Shown piece by piece: positions 33,507 to 43,631 of a DNA stretch of 43,631 bases. The notes beneath the pieces were generated by a model. It was not told where the DNA came from. It was given only the letters and a program-made list of their open reading frames with translations, and did no database searches. The stretch's first letter is position 1, and the number at the start of each line of letters is the position of its first letter. Position numbers and translations under genes: made by a program. This DNA comes from Cyclospora cayetanensis (taxonomy: Eukaryota > Apicomplexa > Conoidasida > Eucoccidiorida > Eimeriidae). The stretch lies in NCBI RefSeq assembly GCF_002999335.1, contig NW_020312207.1, positions 1-43,631 on the forward strand, given 5' to 3'.

Positions 33507-34811
33507 ATGAACGCGCAACTTAGAGGGGGTGGCCCTTCTCAGAGAGGCACTTTCGCCTCACGACCTCCCTCTGGTCCCATGGCGGACGCTCCAAGTGTAG
33601 GGTATGCGCAGGGGTATGTTGGAGGAGCTGGCTCTTCGGAGGGCCCTTTGTCGGCGGTTCCCGGTTCCTCTTGGGGCCCCAACGAGAGTGCCGAGTATCG
33701 TCCTTCGCGTGATGCTGGTAGAGGCGCTTTCATGGGGGGGCCCCCAGGGGGGGGGGCCCCAATGGGCCATTCATACGCTCCAGCGAAACCCTCTGCTGGC
33801 GTGTGGAGCTCTCCCTTCGGGAATTCCGGTCTGCCCGGCTCCTCCGAAGGCCCCTCTGCAGGTGCAGAGGCCTCTGCTGCTGGATTCTCCTCTGCGCCGA
33901 AAGGTGCAACGGCTGAACAGCAAGTGATGAACCTGGTCCTGCATTCGGTTGCCGATAATCTTACGAGTCAAGCGGAAAAACACGTATCTATGTTGCAGCA
34001 GCGATTTCCGTCATTTCTTTTGTCTCTGAGGCCATACTTTAGTGTCAGTCAGGGGTATGTCTTCATGCGGCTGTGTCGATTATTGTTTCCTTTCCGGGCT
34101 TTGTTCTGGGGGCCCCCATCGGCGCGAGCCTTCGGTGCCGTCGCTTCCGACATCAGCACCGGTACAGCAGCTGGCCATACACCCGAGCGCGATTTGTACA
34201 TTCCTCTGATGGCGCTAACGACCTTCGTGCTCCTTACCGGCATCGAAAGCGGCCTGAAAGGCGGATTTTATCCAGAGCTTCTGGGATCTACGCTTTCGCT
34301 ATCGCTTGTCCTTCTCTTGGCAGAGATGGGAGCCCTCAAGTTGACCCTCTACGCCACGGGTGCCTCTTCTGCTGCTGCCACAGACATCCTCTGCTTCTGC
34401 GGATACAAATATGTTCATGTGGCACTGCTTCTTGTGCTCCGCGTGTCCATAGACCTCATGGAGGGCCCCCGGTTCTACTCGGTAGGGGCCCCTTGGGGGA
34501 ACCCCCCCGTCGTGCCCGCAGAAGTAGACCCAGCGGCGGCGTTGGCAACGGAAGAACCTCCTGCAGCGATCGCCCCCCGAAGAGCGTCTTTACTCTTCAT
34601 CAGCTGTTTTGCATACTTCTCTACTTGCGCTGCTGGCGAACTTTTTATGCTGCTGAAGAGGGCAGACGTTGCGGGGAAAGACGCGAACGCCGCATACCTC
34701 CAAGGAGGGTCTCTTAGGGGCCCTTGCGCTTCATACGTCATCGCTGTGGCTGCCCTCTTGCAAATCCCACTGTGCTGGTTCTTGCTGCCTTGTAAAGTTT
34801 TCTCGGCATAA
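33507..34811 (+). CDS. YIF1: YIF1-family Golgi/ER membrane traffic protein
   Basis: Single-exon frame of 434 residues from ATG 33507 (the open frame extends upstream only through a non-ATG codon). The first 150 residues are Gly/Pro/Ser-rich low complexity with GGGCCC-rich DNA. The conserved part begins near NLVLHSVADNLTSQAEKHV and runs through FLLSLRPYFSVSQGYVFMRL, LLFPF, the family signature DLYIPLMALTTFVLL (human YIF1A DLYIPTMAFITYVLL), FYPELLGSTLSLSL (RFSPEVLGL), CGYKYVHVALLL (GYKYVGMI) and two final hydrophobic segments (SLLFISCFAYFSTC; SYVIAVAALLQIPLCWF). That gives five membrane spans, as expected. YIF1 works with YIP1 and Rab GTPases in ER-to-Golgi vesicle traffic. Odd: an extra loop of about 45 residues rich in Pro/Ala/Glu before the fourth span. 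Confidence 0.92.
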   Translation: MNAQLRGGGPSQRGTFASRPPSGPMADAPSVGYAQGYVGGAGSSEGPLSAVPGSSWGPNESAEYRPSRDAGRGAFMGGPPGGGAPMGHSYAPAKPSAGVWSSPFGNSGLPGSSEGPSAGAEASAAGFSSAPKGATAEQQVMNLVLHSVADNLTSQAEKHVSMLQQRFPSFLLSLRPYFSVSQGYVFMRLCRLLFPFRALFWGPPSARAFGAVASDISTGTAAGHTPERDLYIPLMALTTFVLLTGIESGLKGGFYPELLGSTLSLSLVLLLAEMGALKLTLYATGASSAAATDILCFCGYKYVHVALLLVLRVSIDLMEGPRFYSVGAPWGNPPVVPAEVDPAAALATEEPPAAIAPRRASLLFISCFAYFSTCAAGELFMLLKRADVAGKDANAAYLQGGSLRGPCASYVIAVAALLQIPLCWFLLPCKVFSA

Positions 34812-36052
34812 AGCCAACAGGAGCAGTTGGTTGACTGAGCCCCTCCAAAACATCGCACATTCTCTTTGCAACTTGAGCACCCCCCCGCACAACTAAGAAC
34901 AGCAACACCCCCATCAGAAGTAGCACCTTCCTCTGCGGGAGCTGCGGCCTCTATGGGTCGTGCCTGCTTGGCAGAGGCAGGCCCCCTTTGCTGCCACAGC
35001 CACAGACTAAGGATTTTTCGGAATGCGCGCGCAGGTGGAGGGCCTCTGGTGGCCTCTTGTTGCTTCCTTGTGGATGCTAAAGTTTCTAGGTTTTGGATTT
35101 TGAGATGGCAGTACATGTCGGACTGCTATGGTGGCTTTGCGTAGGGCTAGGCTAGTTACTTCTGCTGAGCATTCAAGGCATATGTATTTGGTATTTCGCA
35201 CATGTATGGACCTCGGATACATAGAGTTTCTGCAAAAAATATACGTGTATACGTGACACAATCATCCTGGTCGTGCTTTAGCTGACGATCCCCCCAGGTT
35301 CAAGTGCACGGTTTACAAAACTGCAGCCGTAGCACTTGCTTCCACTGATAGTGATCATGCTTAGTGCTGTCTCTCCCTCTCCCTCCATCTATCTGTAGGA
35401 AGCATCTTGCATCCTGAGAGAAAAAAATCTGCTTGTGTGATTCTACCTTCACACATGCATCAATGTGACGTGGCCCTAGGCAGACTGCCCGAACAACAGT
35501 GTGTCTGTTGGCAGCGACACTGTTGCTTTCGAAAAAAGCTTTCTCTAGCCAAGACAGGGCATTGCGCATGCTGACGCGCTTAAAAAACCAGGCACATATC
35601 TGTCAACCGCACAACAAGAGGACAGCGCGCGGTCATACACTGTGCGGTGTCGCATCCTTCTATTCGTGTGCGGGGGTCAGCTGGACAGACACACACACGA
35701 AATTTCCACCTTTGCCGCTATTTGTTGCGGGACAGGGTTCGCTGCTTCTCTGCATCGGCCACCACTTTTTCCTCTGTGGGGAGGCCCTGAAGCGGAAGCA
35801 CGCAACCCGCAAAGAGAGCATGGAGAGGTGGTGTACAGGCGTGCTGGGGTTAAGAGGAAGATCCAAGCGGCGGAAGGCTCACGGCGAGCGCCGCGCTCCG
35901 ACTGAACAAGACTACCACCAGCAGCAGTGCATATTTAGCCTGGCCCTCAAGACGCCGAGGCGCCCCCATAGAGTGATGGCTGCCGGAGCTTAGCATTTGG
36001 GGTGTGGAGGAACCAGAGGAAATCTAAGGCTGTGGCCTGAGGAGGAGCGCGA
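34812..36052. other. Convergent intergenic region (YIF1 / EFL1)
   Basis: About 1.24 kb between the stop of YIF1 (+) and the stop of EFL1 (-). It has a 165-codon open frame at 35499-35993 (+), basic and without a recognisable motif, and - strand frames that are mainly antisense to YIF1. Nothing in it is called as a gene; it presumably contains both 3' UTRs. Confidence 0.5.
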
Positions 36053-39000
36053 TCATGAGAGGGTTCGGCAGACTTTGCTCTTTCTGATCGAGTTGATGAT
36101 GGCTCTCGCGGGAATTTGCGATGTCAGAGAAGCGAATGCCGCCTCGCCTTCGTCCTCTAGTTCCTGAGGCACACAGGCATGTGCTTCGCTCGGGGTGACC
36201 GTTGACGCTTTATGTGTTCGTAGGCAGAGCCTCAGTGTTGCTGGGGAGGGAGATGGCAGCACTGCAGAGAGGCATTCCAGCCTTCAAAGAATGCTGCCAG
36301 GAGACGGGTGCAAACAAGCACTTTGAGTCTGTCTGCAGTGCTTACTTGCTCCGTCATGCAGGCTTCTGGGAAGGGGTCTTCCTGAAGGACTTCCCAGTGA
36401 GAGAACTGCAGCTGCAGCGCTGCATGCCCCGACGCCTTGGACCTGCACGCAGACAGAGGAAACCAGAAAGACTGGAGCTTCGCGTTGAGGGGAGGGGGTT
36501 CGGTAGGCTCGCAGCGAGCATGCCAGAAAACAGCGCGCAAGACAGTTCAAGTTGCTTGCAGTCCGCTACTTTGGGGCGACACGGCCTGCATTTTCGACAC
36601 AGTGCTTCAAATCAAAGGCGAGAGGTGCGTGTGCAGTTCAAGCGTGCTGATTTGCCTGAGTTCTCTACTGATGCCGTGGGCTTCAGCGGTTGGCAAAAAA
36701 CCAGAGACGAGGAAGAGGGAGGTTTGACCTTCGGGAACCTCCTCCCTACAGATACGCCCTCTCCTCTTCGCCAGCACCGCATAGGCCTTGCCAATAACCT
36801 TCTGATCGCAGCTGAGTGCTGCGAAAGATACACAGTTTCAGCCAGGCAGGCAGCGCCGCGGCGAAAAAGTCATGTTCAATATCGGGATCGCGAAATCTCA
36901 TGTTACCGGCCAAGACTCCTAAGGGCACGAAGCCACTGTCAGAAGTCACCCCCGCAGCCCCCTCCCCCCCGTCCCTCAGCTTTCCGACAAAAAGAGGCTG
37001 CTGCTTCCCCGCAGTCTGCAGAAGGTAGGACTTACTGAATCTAAGCATTGCCTCGTAGATCCTGCATAGTCCCCGCTGCAGCATGGCGGCTCTACACGCC
37101 TCCTTCATGGACGAAATGACCTGCAGACAGACGCCGCGGAGAGGGTGTACAGACACTGCGCAGGGGCTGCCAGTTCCCAGTTGATGAAAGAGCACCTGCC
37201 CGTCAGCGCTTCCGCGTACAAACAACAATGCTGTGGCTGCCGTCCGGCAGGCCGCCCCTTTTCGCGTAATCTCTAAGAAAACGAGGCCCCTCTCGATGAG
37301 AGCGAAAACGCCAGTAGGAACTGGGTATGTGTATGTATATATACATATATACATATATGTATGTATGTGTACACATATACATATATGTATGTATGTGTAC
37401 ATATATACATATATGTATGTATGTGTACACATAGACATATATGTATATGTACATAGATATATACGCACAGGAGCCTCATCAGACTTACCTGCCCAGTGCC
37501 AAGCTGCGGATGTGCAGCAACCCCCGTACACGTAGAACTGGCGCCTCTCCACCCTTGGGCGTGGTGCCTCGAGCTCGGAGCACTCTCCGTGGTGTCGCCC
37601 ATGCCTCCAGATGCGCCTGCAGATGCTTGCGTCTGACTGCCCACCACTGCTGCTGCTGCCGCAGCCCCACGGGGGGAGGCGGGGAGGGGGGGCCCCCTGC
37701 GAGGGGCCCCTAGCAGGCCGTCCCCGATGGCAAGGGCCTCAACGATGAAGGCGACCCCCCTGCACGCCAGCGCAGCGGAGAGGGCTTGGCAACAAGCCTT
37801 TGGCAGGTGTATACAGCCCGCGCGCTCCCCGTGCAAACGCACATGGACGGCATACTCCTATGTGGCGGCAAGCAAAGAAGCAAAGCCTAGGCGTTGCACG
37901 CTCCATCTTACAAGTCCTACAAGCCCACGAGAAGCTCTCGGAGGCAGCGACAGAGCAGCCTCCAGACGTGCCTCACCTGAGTGGCTCCTCGGCGAGGGGC
38001 CCCGCAACAGATGCCCGCTGGAACCCAGCAAGGAGAGCTGGCAGCAGGCGGCTTAAGGGCGAAGAAAGCCCCCCTGGAGCAAACACATCAGGCAGCGCAA
38101 GTAGCCACGAGCGGTACATCTGCCCTGCTGGCAGGCTCCCGTGGGGAGGCAGCGCCAAGCCGCCAAGCGCGCAGCAACTGTCGTGAAGAAACGCCGAGCC
38201 GAGAAATCGCAGAGCATTCAAGACGGAGCACCCACACCCACACACTGCCTCGGAACGGGGTTTTTTCACACACTGACTGCTTGCACGCAGCCTTAGGCGA
38301 GCAGACGTCTCTCGCGCATATGTGTACAGCCCACACAGTCCGAGAGAGGTCCTCAAAGCAGCAGACACACATCAGAAGCAGACGCTACACAGCCTGAAAG
38401 AGGGCGACGCGTGTACTCAAGATCGCGAAAATACGAGGCGGTGGAAGCCTTTCGGCGCGGGAGCCCTTTAGTGCTGCATGCATTCCCGTGTGCAGCCAGA
38501 AGCTGCGGGGTGTAGCGTCACCCCGACCGAGCCGTGAGCAGGCTACGCCATCGCAGAAGCGACGCCCCCTGGTGCTCCATTCCGCTACGGCTGTCTGTAC
38601 ACCGCGTGCCCCCCGCCGCCGCAAAAGGTGACAAGCCGCTTTCCTGCCCTCCCAAAGTACCTGAAACGCCGTTGGCTGCGAGCGTCGAAATTTCAGAGGC
38701 ATCTTCGAACGCCCATCCGATCGGAGCCTCTTCTCCCTCCGTTCCTCTGAAGGCGCTTGCGGACGCTGGCGGCTCCTTGCCAGTGCAACACCCCTCAGGA
38801 AATAAGACGGAAAGACTGCTCGACGCCAGGAGAGCGCAGCAGGCCCCACCGCTGAGCGCGAGGCTCCAAAGGGGCCCTGGGGGCCCTTGAAAAGTCTCCT
38901 CTGCTGCTTTCGCCTTGGGGAGTTGTGTGGGGGGATTTTGAGGGCTTTTTTCGGCGTGTCTCCAGGTGTTGCTGAAGCTCGCCTCAACGTCTCTGAGGCA

Positions 39001-42000
39001 GGCGTGCAGCAAGTCTTGGCTGGCGCTGGGAGGCAGCCCACAAGCGCCTCCTGAAGTCTCCGACCCCTCCCCAGACTCCCGCTGCTGAGGGTGCAGAAAC
39101 AAGCGCGTTGCAGGGGTCCTGCTTTTGAGGGTCGCCAGCAAGTCTCGCGAGTTGGCAGTGAGCCAGTCCGTCACTGCAGAAAGAGCGGGAAGCGCAGCAA
39201 AAACACATCGCAGAGCCGCAAACACGCGAAGCCTGCATGCAAAGGACTTCCTACACATGCCCTTTCTCTCCCTCCGCGCAGATCTGCATGTGACTCTCCA
39301 GCAAGGCAGGTCCAAAATAGGGTCCTTGCGTTCGCGAAGAAACGCGACAAAATTTCTTCAAAAAAAATCCCGTTAAAGCAGCGTGTATGGATCAAGCAGG
39401 GCAGCCTTTGCAAACCTTCTACCCCTAAGTAATTCCGGCGGAAACGGATTCTGGTGCCACGATTTTCCGCTCACCTGCATCTGGCATCTTTTCAGCCCTA
39501 AGGACGATTACTAGAGGGCACTCAGATCCCCCTCCCCAAAATACCGAAGAGTTGTAATTGCGATGCTTTCGAATCCACGCAGACAACGAGGCTTCCAGCG
39601 GCGCATCTCCTGGCGCTGCCGATGTGTGTGCCAGAAACCCCTCCAACCTCGTTGTTTCCTCTTCAGAAACTCCTCCCTTGGGGGGTGGGATCCATGGAGG
39701 GAAGGCCACGCGGCGGGAAAATGTGTGGGCAGCGATCCCAGAAGCTGTCTGCGCAGCTTCGACTTCAGAAGCGAATGCAAGGGTTTCCCTTATCGCCGTC
39801 ATGGGGGCCGATACTGCAGCACACACATACACATACACATGCGTGAATACACACACACACATATACACACATACATACATGAATACATACATGAATACAT
39901 ACACACACATATACACACATACATACACATCTACATACATGAATACATACACACACATATATACACATCCATACACTTACGCATACATGAATACATGCAT
40001 GAATACATACACATATACATGCATGAATACATACACACATATATACACATATACATGCAAGAATACATACACACATACATACACATATACATGCAAGAAT
40101 ACATACACACATATATACACATATACATGCATGAATACATATACACACACATATATACACATATACATGCATGAATACATACACACATATACATACACCT
40201 ATATACACATATACATGCATGAATACATACACACATATATGTACACATATATACATGTACACATAGAGATTCGCATACGTCGATCCATACACACATCCAT
40301 ACATCCATACAAACAGATAATAAACACACATGAATACATGCAGAAACACACATAAGCGCCCTCTAGAGAAGCTGCCAGTTCCTGGTGGCGTTGTTCTCCA
40401 TCGAAGGGAGGCGGCTACTGCAAGAGACGCTCAAGAGCGAGAGTCAGTACAGGCCCCCCAACCCCTGCCGCGTGAGCCCATCCCCTGCGTGGGGTGTGCT
40501 AAGGGTGTTTTTTATCACGGAGGCTGCGTTTGTGGCTTTGTTGACGCTTACCGCGAATGGGAACTCTGGCGTAAAGGGCTTCGAGGTCACTCAGGGAGGT
40601 TTCGAGGTGTACTTCGCCGCAGCAGCCGAGGAGGAGTTCCCCATTATCCAGCACAGACAGCTGAGGTGCAAGTGTGCGCAGAAACGCCACAGGGAAGTAG
40701 GCAGGGTCGACGACGCACAGCAAGAAGCAGAGGGAAAACGCTGACACGCAAAGGGAGGGAGACAGACGGTGTCTCAGAGAAAAAGGGGCTGCGGTGGAGG
40801 ACGATGAGGAGGGGTGAGGGAGGCATGGATTCTGATCAGCAGGGAGAGAGAGAAGGAGAGAAGGGTGCAGCATTGAGGCGCAGAAGCCAAAGGGCGTCTG
40901 TCTTGAGTATGAAGTAGGCACACAATGAACTACTGCTTTGCTGCAGGGGTGCCTGCTGGCTGTAATGTGGCGCAGGCTGCTGCCGCTAGGCAAACAAGTC
41001 GCTTCGCTTCTTTGCGCTGCGAAAGAGCCTCGTTTGCGCTGGCCTCCGCAGTTTGCGAGGTGTATGTACATACACCACATACTTCGAGAGAAGGGTCTGC
41101 AAGGAAGAGGCGGGAAATACCCTGAATGAACTTCTCAGAATCTTCGAGACGTTGCGCCTCAACTGCCACGCGCACGATAGCCGAAGACGCCTGCAACAGC
41201 ACCAAGAGAACCGCGCAAATGGCATATGCCGCTTCAGGAGCAGCAGCAGCAGCAGGCATATGGCTTGCTAGGCAGGCCTACCCACAGTTGCATCTACTCA
41301 CCCCGTGCTCACTGGCAGGCAGAGAATGAGGGCCCCCCTTCCCCCTCCCCCTCTAGCAGCAGCGGAGCGCCAGCACTCGAGGCAGCCTCCGCGAGAGCGG
41401 CGTGCGTCTTCCTCTTTTACCTTTGAATAGGGAGATACCAAGGGAGGACAGGCGGGGTGATTGCTGAGGGTCGAGCATCGAAGCGCTCCCTCGACTCCCA
41501 TGGGCCCCCTACGGTACCTTTCGAATTCCTCGGTGTACTTCTCCTGCGCCTCGACTTGCCGATGGTGGGGGGCCCCCCGGCTGCGCAGTCCTTGCAGCCA
41601 AGCGGCTACGTCCCTTAGCATCTCGCGGGGGGCCCCCTGCGTCGCGTCGGCACTTGCGTCTGCTGGCAGCAGAGAAACAGCCACCACGGAGCCGGCGGAG
41701 GCCTCTTTCACTGGCTTGAGATCTGGTCCAAAGAGCAGGAAGATGTTGTCGACAACGTACGCCTGCCGCGTGAGAAGCAGCTCCCCCGAGCCGAGGGGGC
41801 CCTCGACGTCACCAGACGGGGGGGGCCCCCCGCGTTCTTCGGTGCACACGAAGATTCGCATTCCCCGACGGAGGCAGCCAACAAATATCCTGCACAGGCC
41901 TAGAAAGCTGCTGCATCCTTCGTTGCCTGAACCCCCGCAAGCCACAAGAGAGGGTACAGCAGAGCTTCACCATGGAGGGGGCCCCTTCCCTCCTTCCCCC

Positions 42001-43364
42001 TTGTGAGGGAGGGAGGCCCTTGAGAAGGCCTTGGCTGCGCCAGCGAGGTGCACCCAAGGCCGTCTGGGGGCCCCCAAGGGGGCCCCCAGACGGCTGTCAG
42101 GAAATGCACGTAAAACAGGAGGCAGCGGAGGAGCCTTCTGGGGCCTAAAATCGACCGACTCACCCTGCAAGGTGGCTCCGACGACTCGGAGGCTTTGCAG
42201 ATCTGCGGCAACGAATTTTGCCACATACACGATCACGAGGGGGTCTTCGGGGGGGGCCCCCTGGAGAGGCCCTTCCTTAGGGGCCCCCTCAGAGACGACC
42301 GGGGGATCAATCTGCGCGGTAAAGGGGTCCAGGTGAGGACAGAGACGCGGGAGACGCTGACGAGCGGCAGCGATCGGATTGGGAACTCGCAGAACGAGAG
42401 TCTCCTGCAAAGAGGATTTTCGCGCAAACAACGGGGAAAGAAAGCGTGAGAAGACGTAGAAGCAGCCAGCGCAGCGCTGAACATTGTGCAGAGCTCTCGC
42501 GAGAAAACACACAGCGGCGGGGTCCCCCCCAGTGATAGTCTGGAGAGAACCAGCAAGAGGTCTGGTCTGTCCACTTTTTCTTTCGCAGGAGCGAGAAAGC
42601 CATCCAGCAGGTGTATAGGAGGAGGTTCGTTCTGCGTGGGCGTTGCTGTGCAAGCGTTCTTGAGCCCTAGTTGCAACTCTTGACGCGCTTCGCCTTAGGT
42701 GGCTATAGGCTTATTGTTGGTGGGCATGCACCGTGCTGTAGAGAGATGCTCGCGCATCATGCACGTACAAGCAGAGTCTCCCCGACGGGCAGCCATCGCG
42801 TCATTACAGCGGCCACTAGCTCCCCCACCAACTCTTCCTTGAGCTTGCTGCTCTCTTCCGCCCGCCTCTGTCTCGCAGGAGAGAGCAGCCGTCTGATTTC
42901 TGCAGCGATCTGCTCCGTTTCCTTGAGCTGCAGAGCCTTCGCTATCGTGCATAGCCTGGTGACTCTTGGATCTTCTGCGTGCTGGGGACGGTCGGTGGGA
43001 GCCTCGTCGAGAGACTGCCCCTGAGCGTCTTTCCACCCTGCCGCTCGATACAGTCGCCAAATGGGTTCAAAAACAAGCTGCTCCACCATCCGCGGCTGCC
43101 CTTCAGTAAAAGGGGTGTTTCTCACCTCCAGGCTGGGGGGAGGAGGAGAATCTTTCTCCGCTCCCCGAGCAGCTGCTCCTCCCGCTCGAGGCTCTGTGCT
43201 CCTCTTGGAGCGGCAGCGACGCAAATAGTAAGGCCCCCACAGCGCATGCGTAAGCTTAGGAAGCGAAGCCAGAGGCAAGCCGAGCTGCTTCAACAAAGTG
43301 CTGCGAGCGAAAGAGGGGATCGAAAAACACCACCCGTGAAGAGCAGATGCAAAAAGGACGTTGC
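36053..43364 (-). CDS. EFL1: EFL1 (Ria1-like) ribosome-maturation GTPase, 5'-partial in this window
   Basis: EF2-like GTPase that with SBDS releases eIF6 from nascent 60S subunits. Exons on the - strand: 43364-42769, 42404-42164, 41926-41421, 41190-41083, 40660-40552, 39813-39475, 39173-38522, 38177-37977, 37759-37489, 37120-37036, 36818-36656, 36442-36346, 36163-36053; about 1158 codons with matching phase. The 38522/38177 join is tentative. Landmarks, with human counterparts: [14 protein letters not shown] (GNVVFTSAIDGWGF), [11 protein letters not shown] (LMKTLWGDYYI), [19 protein letters not shown] (IAFARVFSGVARRGKKIFV), [10 protein letters not shown] (PIVRVAVEP), [15 protein letters not shown] (VTAGEVHLQRCLDDL), [31 protein letters not shown] ([20 protein letters not shown]), [10 protein letters not shown] (LIATMKEACR), [25 protein letters not shown] (QLVFSHWEII). 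The GTPase domain lies beyond 43631. Exon 7 encodes a long Ser/Ala/Gly-rich insertion (about 150 residues). Confidence 0.9.
37326..37470. repeat. TATG/TACA microsatellite in EFL1 intron
   Basis: TATG, TACA and TATA units with a 40-44 base higher-order period (the block around ACATATATGTATGTATGTGTAC recurs about three times). It lies in the EFL1 intron 37121-37488. It is locally near self-complementary and could form hairpins. Confidence 0.85.
39825..40350. repeat. Large ACACATACAT-type microsatellite in EFL1 intron
   Basis: About 525 bases of CA/TA-rich repeat with recurring units such as CATACACACATATA and TACATGCATGAATACA. It fills most of the EFL1 intron 39814-40551. Open frames of Tyr/Thr/His or Tyr/Val/Cys repeats on either strand in this stretch are products of the repeat, not proteins. 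Confidence 0.9.
42059..42094. repeat. Perfect 17-bp inverted repeat, GC-rich
   Basis: Arms 42059-42075 and 42078-42094 are exact reverse complements separated by AA (arm core CCGTCTGGGGGCCCCC). They lie in the EFL1 intron 41927-42163. DNA or RNA could fold into a very stable stem with a minimal loop. The function is unknown; it may simply reflect the GGGGCCCC-rich low complexity of this flank. Confidence 0.85.
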
Positions 43365-43504
43365 CTGATGGCAGCACAGAAAAAACAGAGACAGAGCACA
43401 CACGGGTCGAATGCTGTGGGTGCCGCTTACGCACGGGGGCAGCAGCCAAGCTAGATGAGGGTAAGAAAGGCTAGTGAGAAAGCCTCAACATGAACATAAA
43501 GAGC

Positions 43505-43631
<127 letters not shown>

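Noticed and set aside
35499..35993. 165-codon + strand frame downstream of YIF1
   Set aside because: No ATG-linked motif, basic low-information composition, in a convergent intergenic region; more likely UTR.
36746..37552. 268-codon - strand frame containing Tyr/His repeats
   Set aside because: It reads through EFL1 exon 10, its introns and the TATG microsatellite. Only the part 37036-37120 ([10 protein letters not shown]...) is coding.
39558..40355. 265-codon + strand frame of Tyr/Thr/His repeats
   Set aside because: Translation of the EFL1 intron microsatellite plus the antisense of EFL1 exon 6.

Overview
This window looks like nuclear DNA of a coccidian apicomplexan, most likely an Eimeria species. 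The evidence is coding-frame (CAG)n runs giving poly-Gln and poly-Ala tracts inside exons, intron-rich genes with plain GT-AG introns, and apicomplexan gene families (a CCp-type LCCL protein and a Plasmodium-type phosphoethanolamine methyltransferase). Species was not determined. No bacterial, viral, CRISPR or transposon feature was seen.

Layout, left to right. 1-387 is G-rich low-complexity DNA. About 400-7253 (+) holds the 3' part of a long gene, probably a CABIN1/HIR3-like histone-chaperone scaffold, ending in a very long Gln-rich tail. 7944-9145 (-) is the small cap-binding subunit CBP20 (3 exons). 9858-13137 (+) is an APMAP/strictosidine-synthase-like six-bladed propeller (9 exons). 14995-17189 (+) is a phosphoethanolamine N-methyltransferase (6 exons). 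A 3.3-kb gene-poor stretch follows. 20489-21418 (+) encodes an unknown secreted protein. 22311-27991 (+) is a CCp1/CCp2-like LCCL/discoidin/ricin protein (20 exons). 28248-32661 (-) is a PCID2/Thp1 PCI-domain protein (9 exons). 33507-34811 (+) is a YIF1-family Golgi protein. 36053-43364 (-) is the C-terminal part of the ribosome-maturation GTPase EFL1 (13 exons); its GTPase domain lies past the right edge.

The two flanks (1-7.3 kb and about 33.5-43.6 kb) are full of CAG runs, dinucleotide and tetranucleotide-like microsatellites and GGGGCCCC-type blocks. The centre (about 9-33 kb) is nearly free of them. This alternation resembles the repeat-rich/repeat-poor segment structure described for Eimeria chromosomes.

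Exon models were built by hand from translated similarity plus GT/AG sites with matching phase. For the propeller, methyltransferase, LCCL, PCI and CBP20 genes the summed exons give an unbroken reading frame, which supports the models. Family assignments come from remembered alignments; no database was searched. The genes are mostly unrelated housekeeping functions: nuclear RNA handling (CBP20, PCID2), ribosome maturation (EFL1), Golgi traffic (YIF1), phosphatidylcholine supply (PMT), plus one stage-type surface/secreted adhesion protein (CCp-like).
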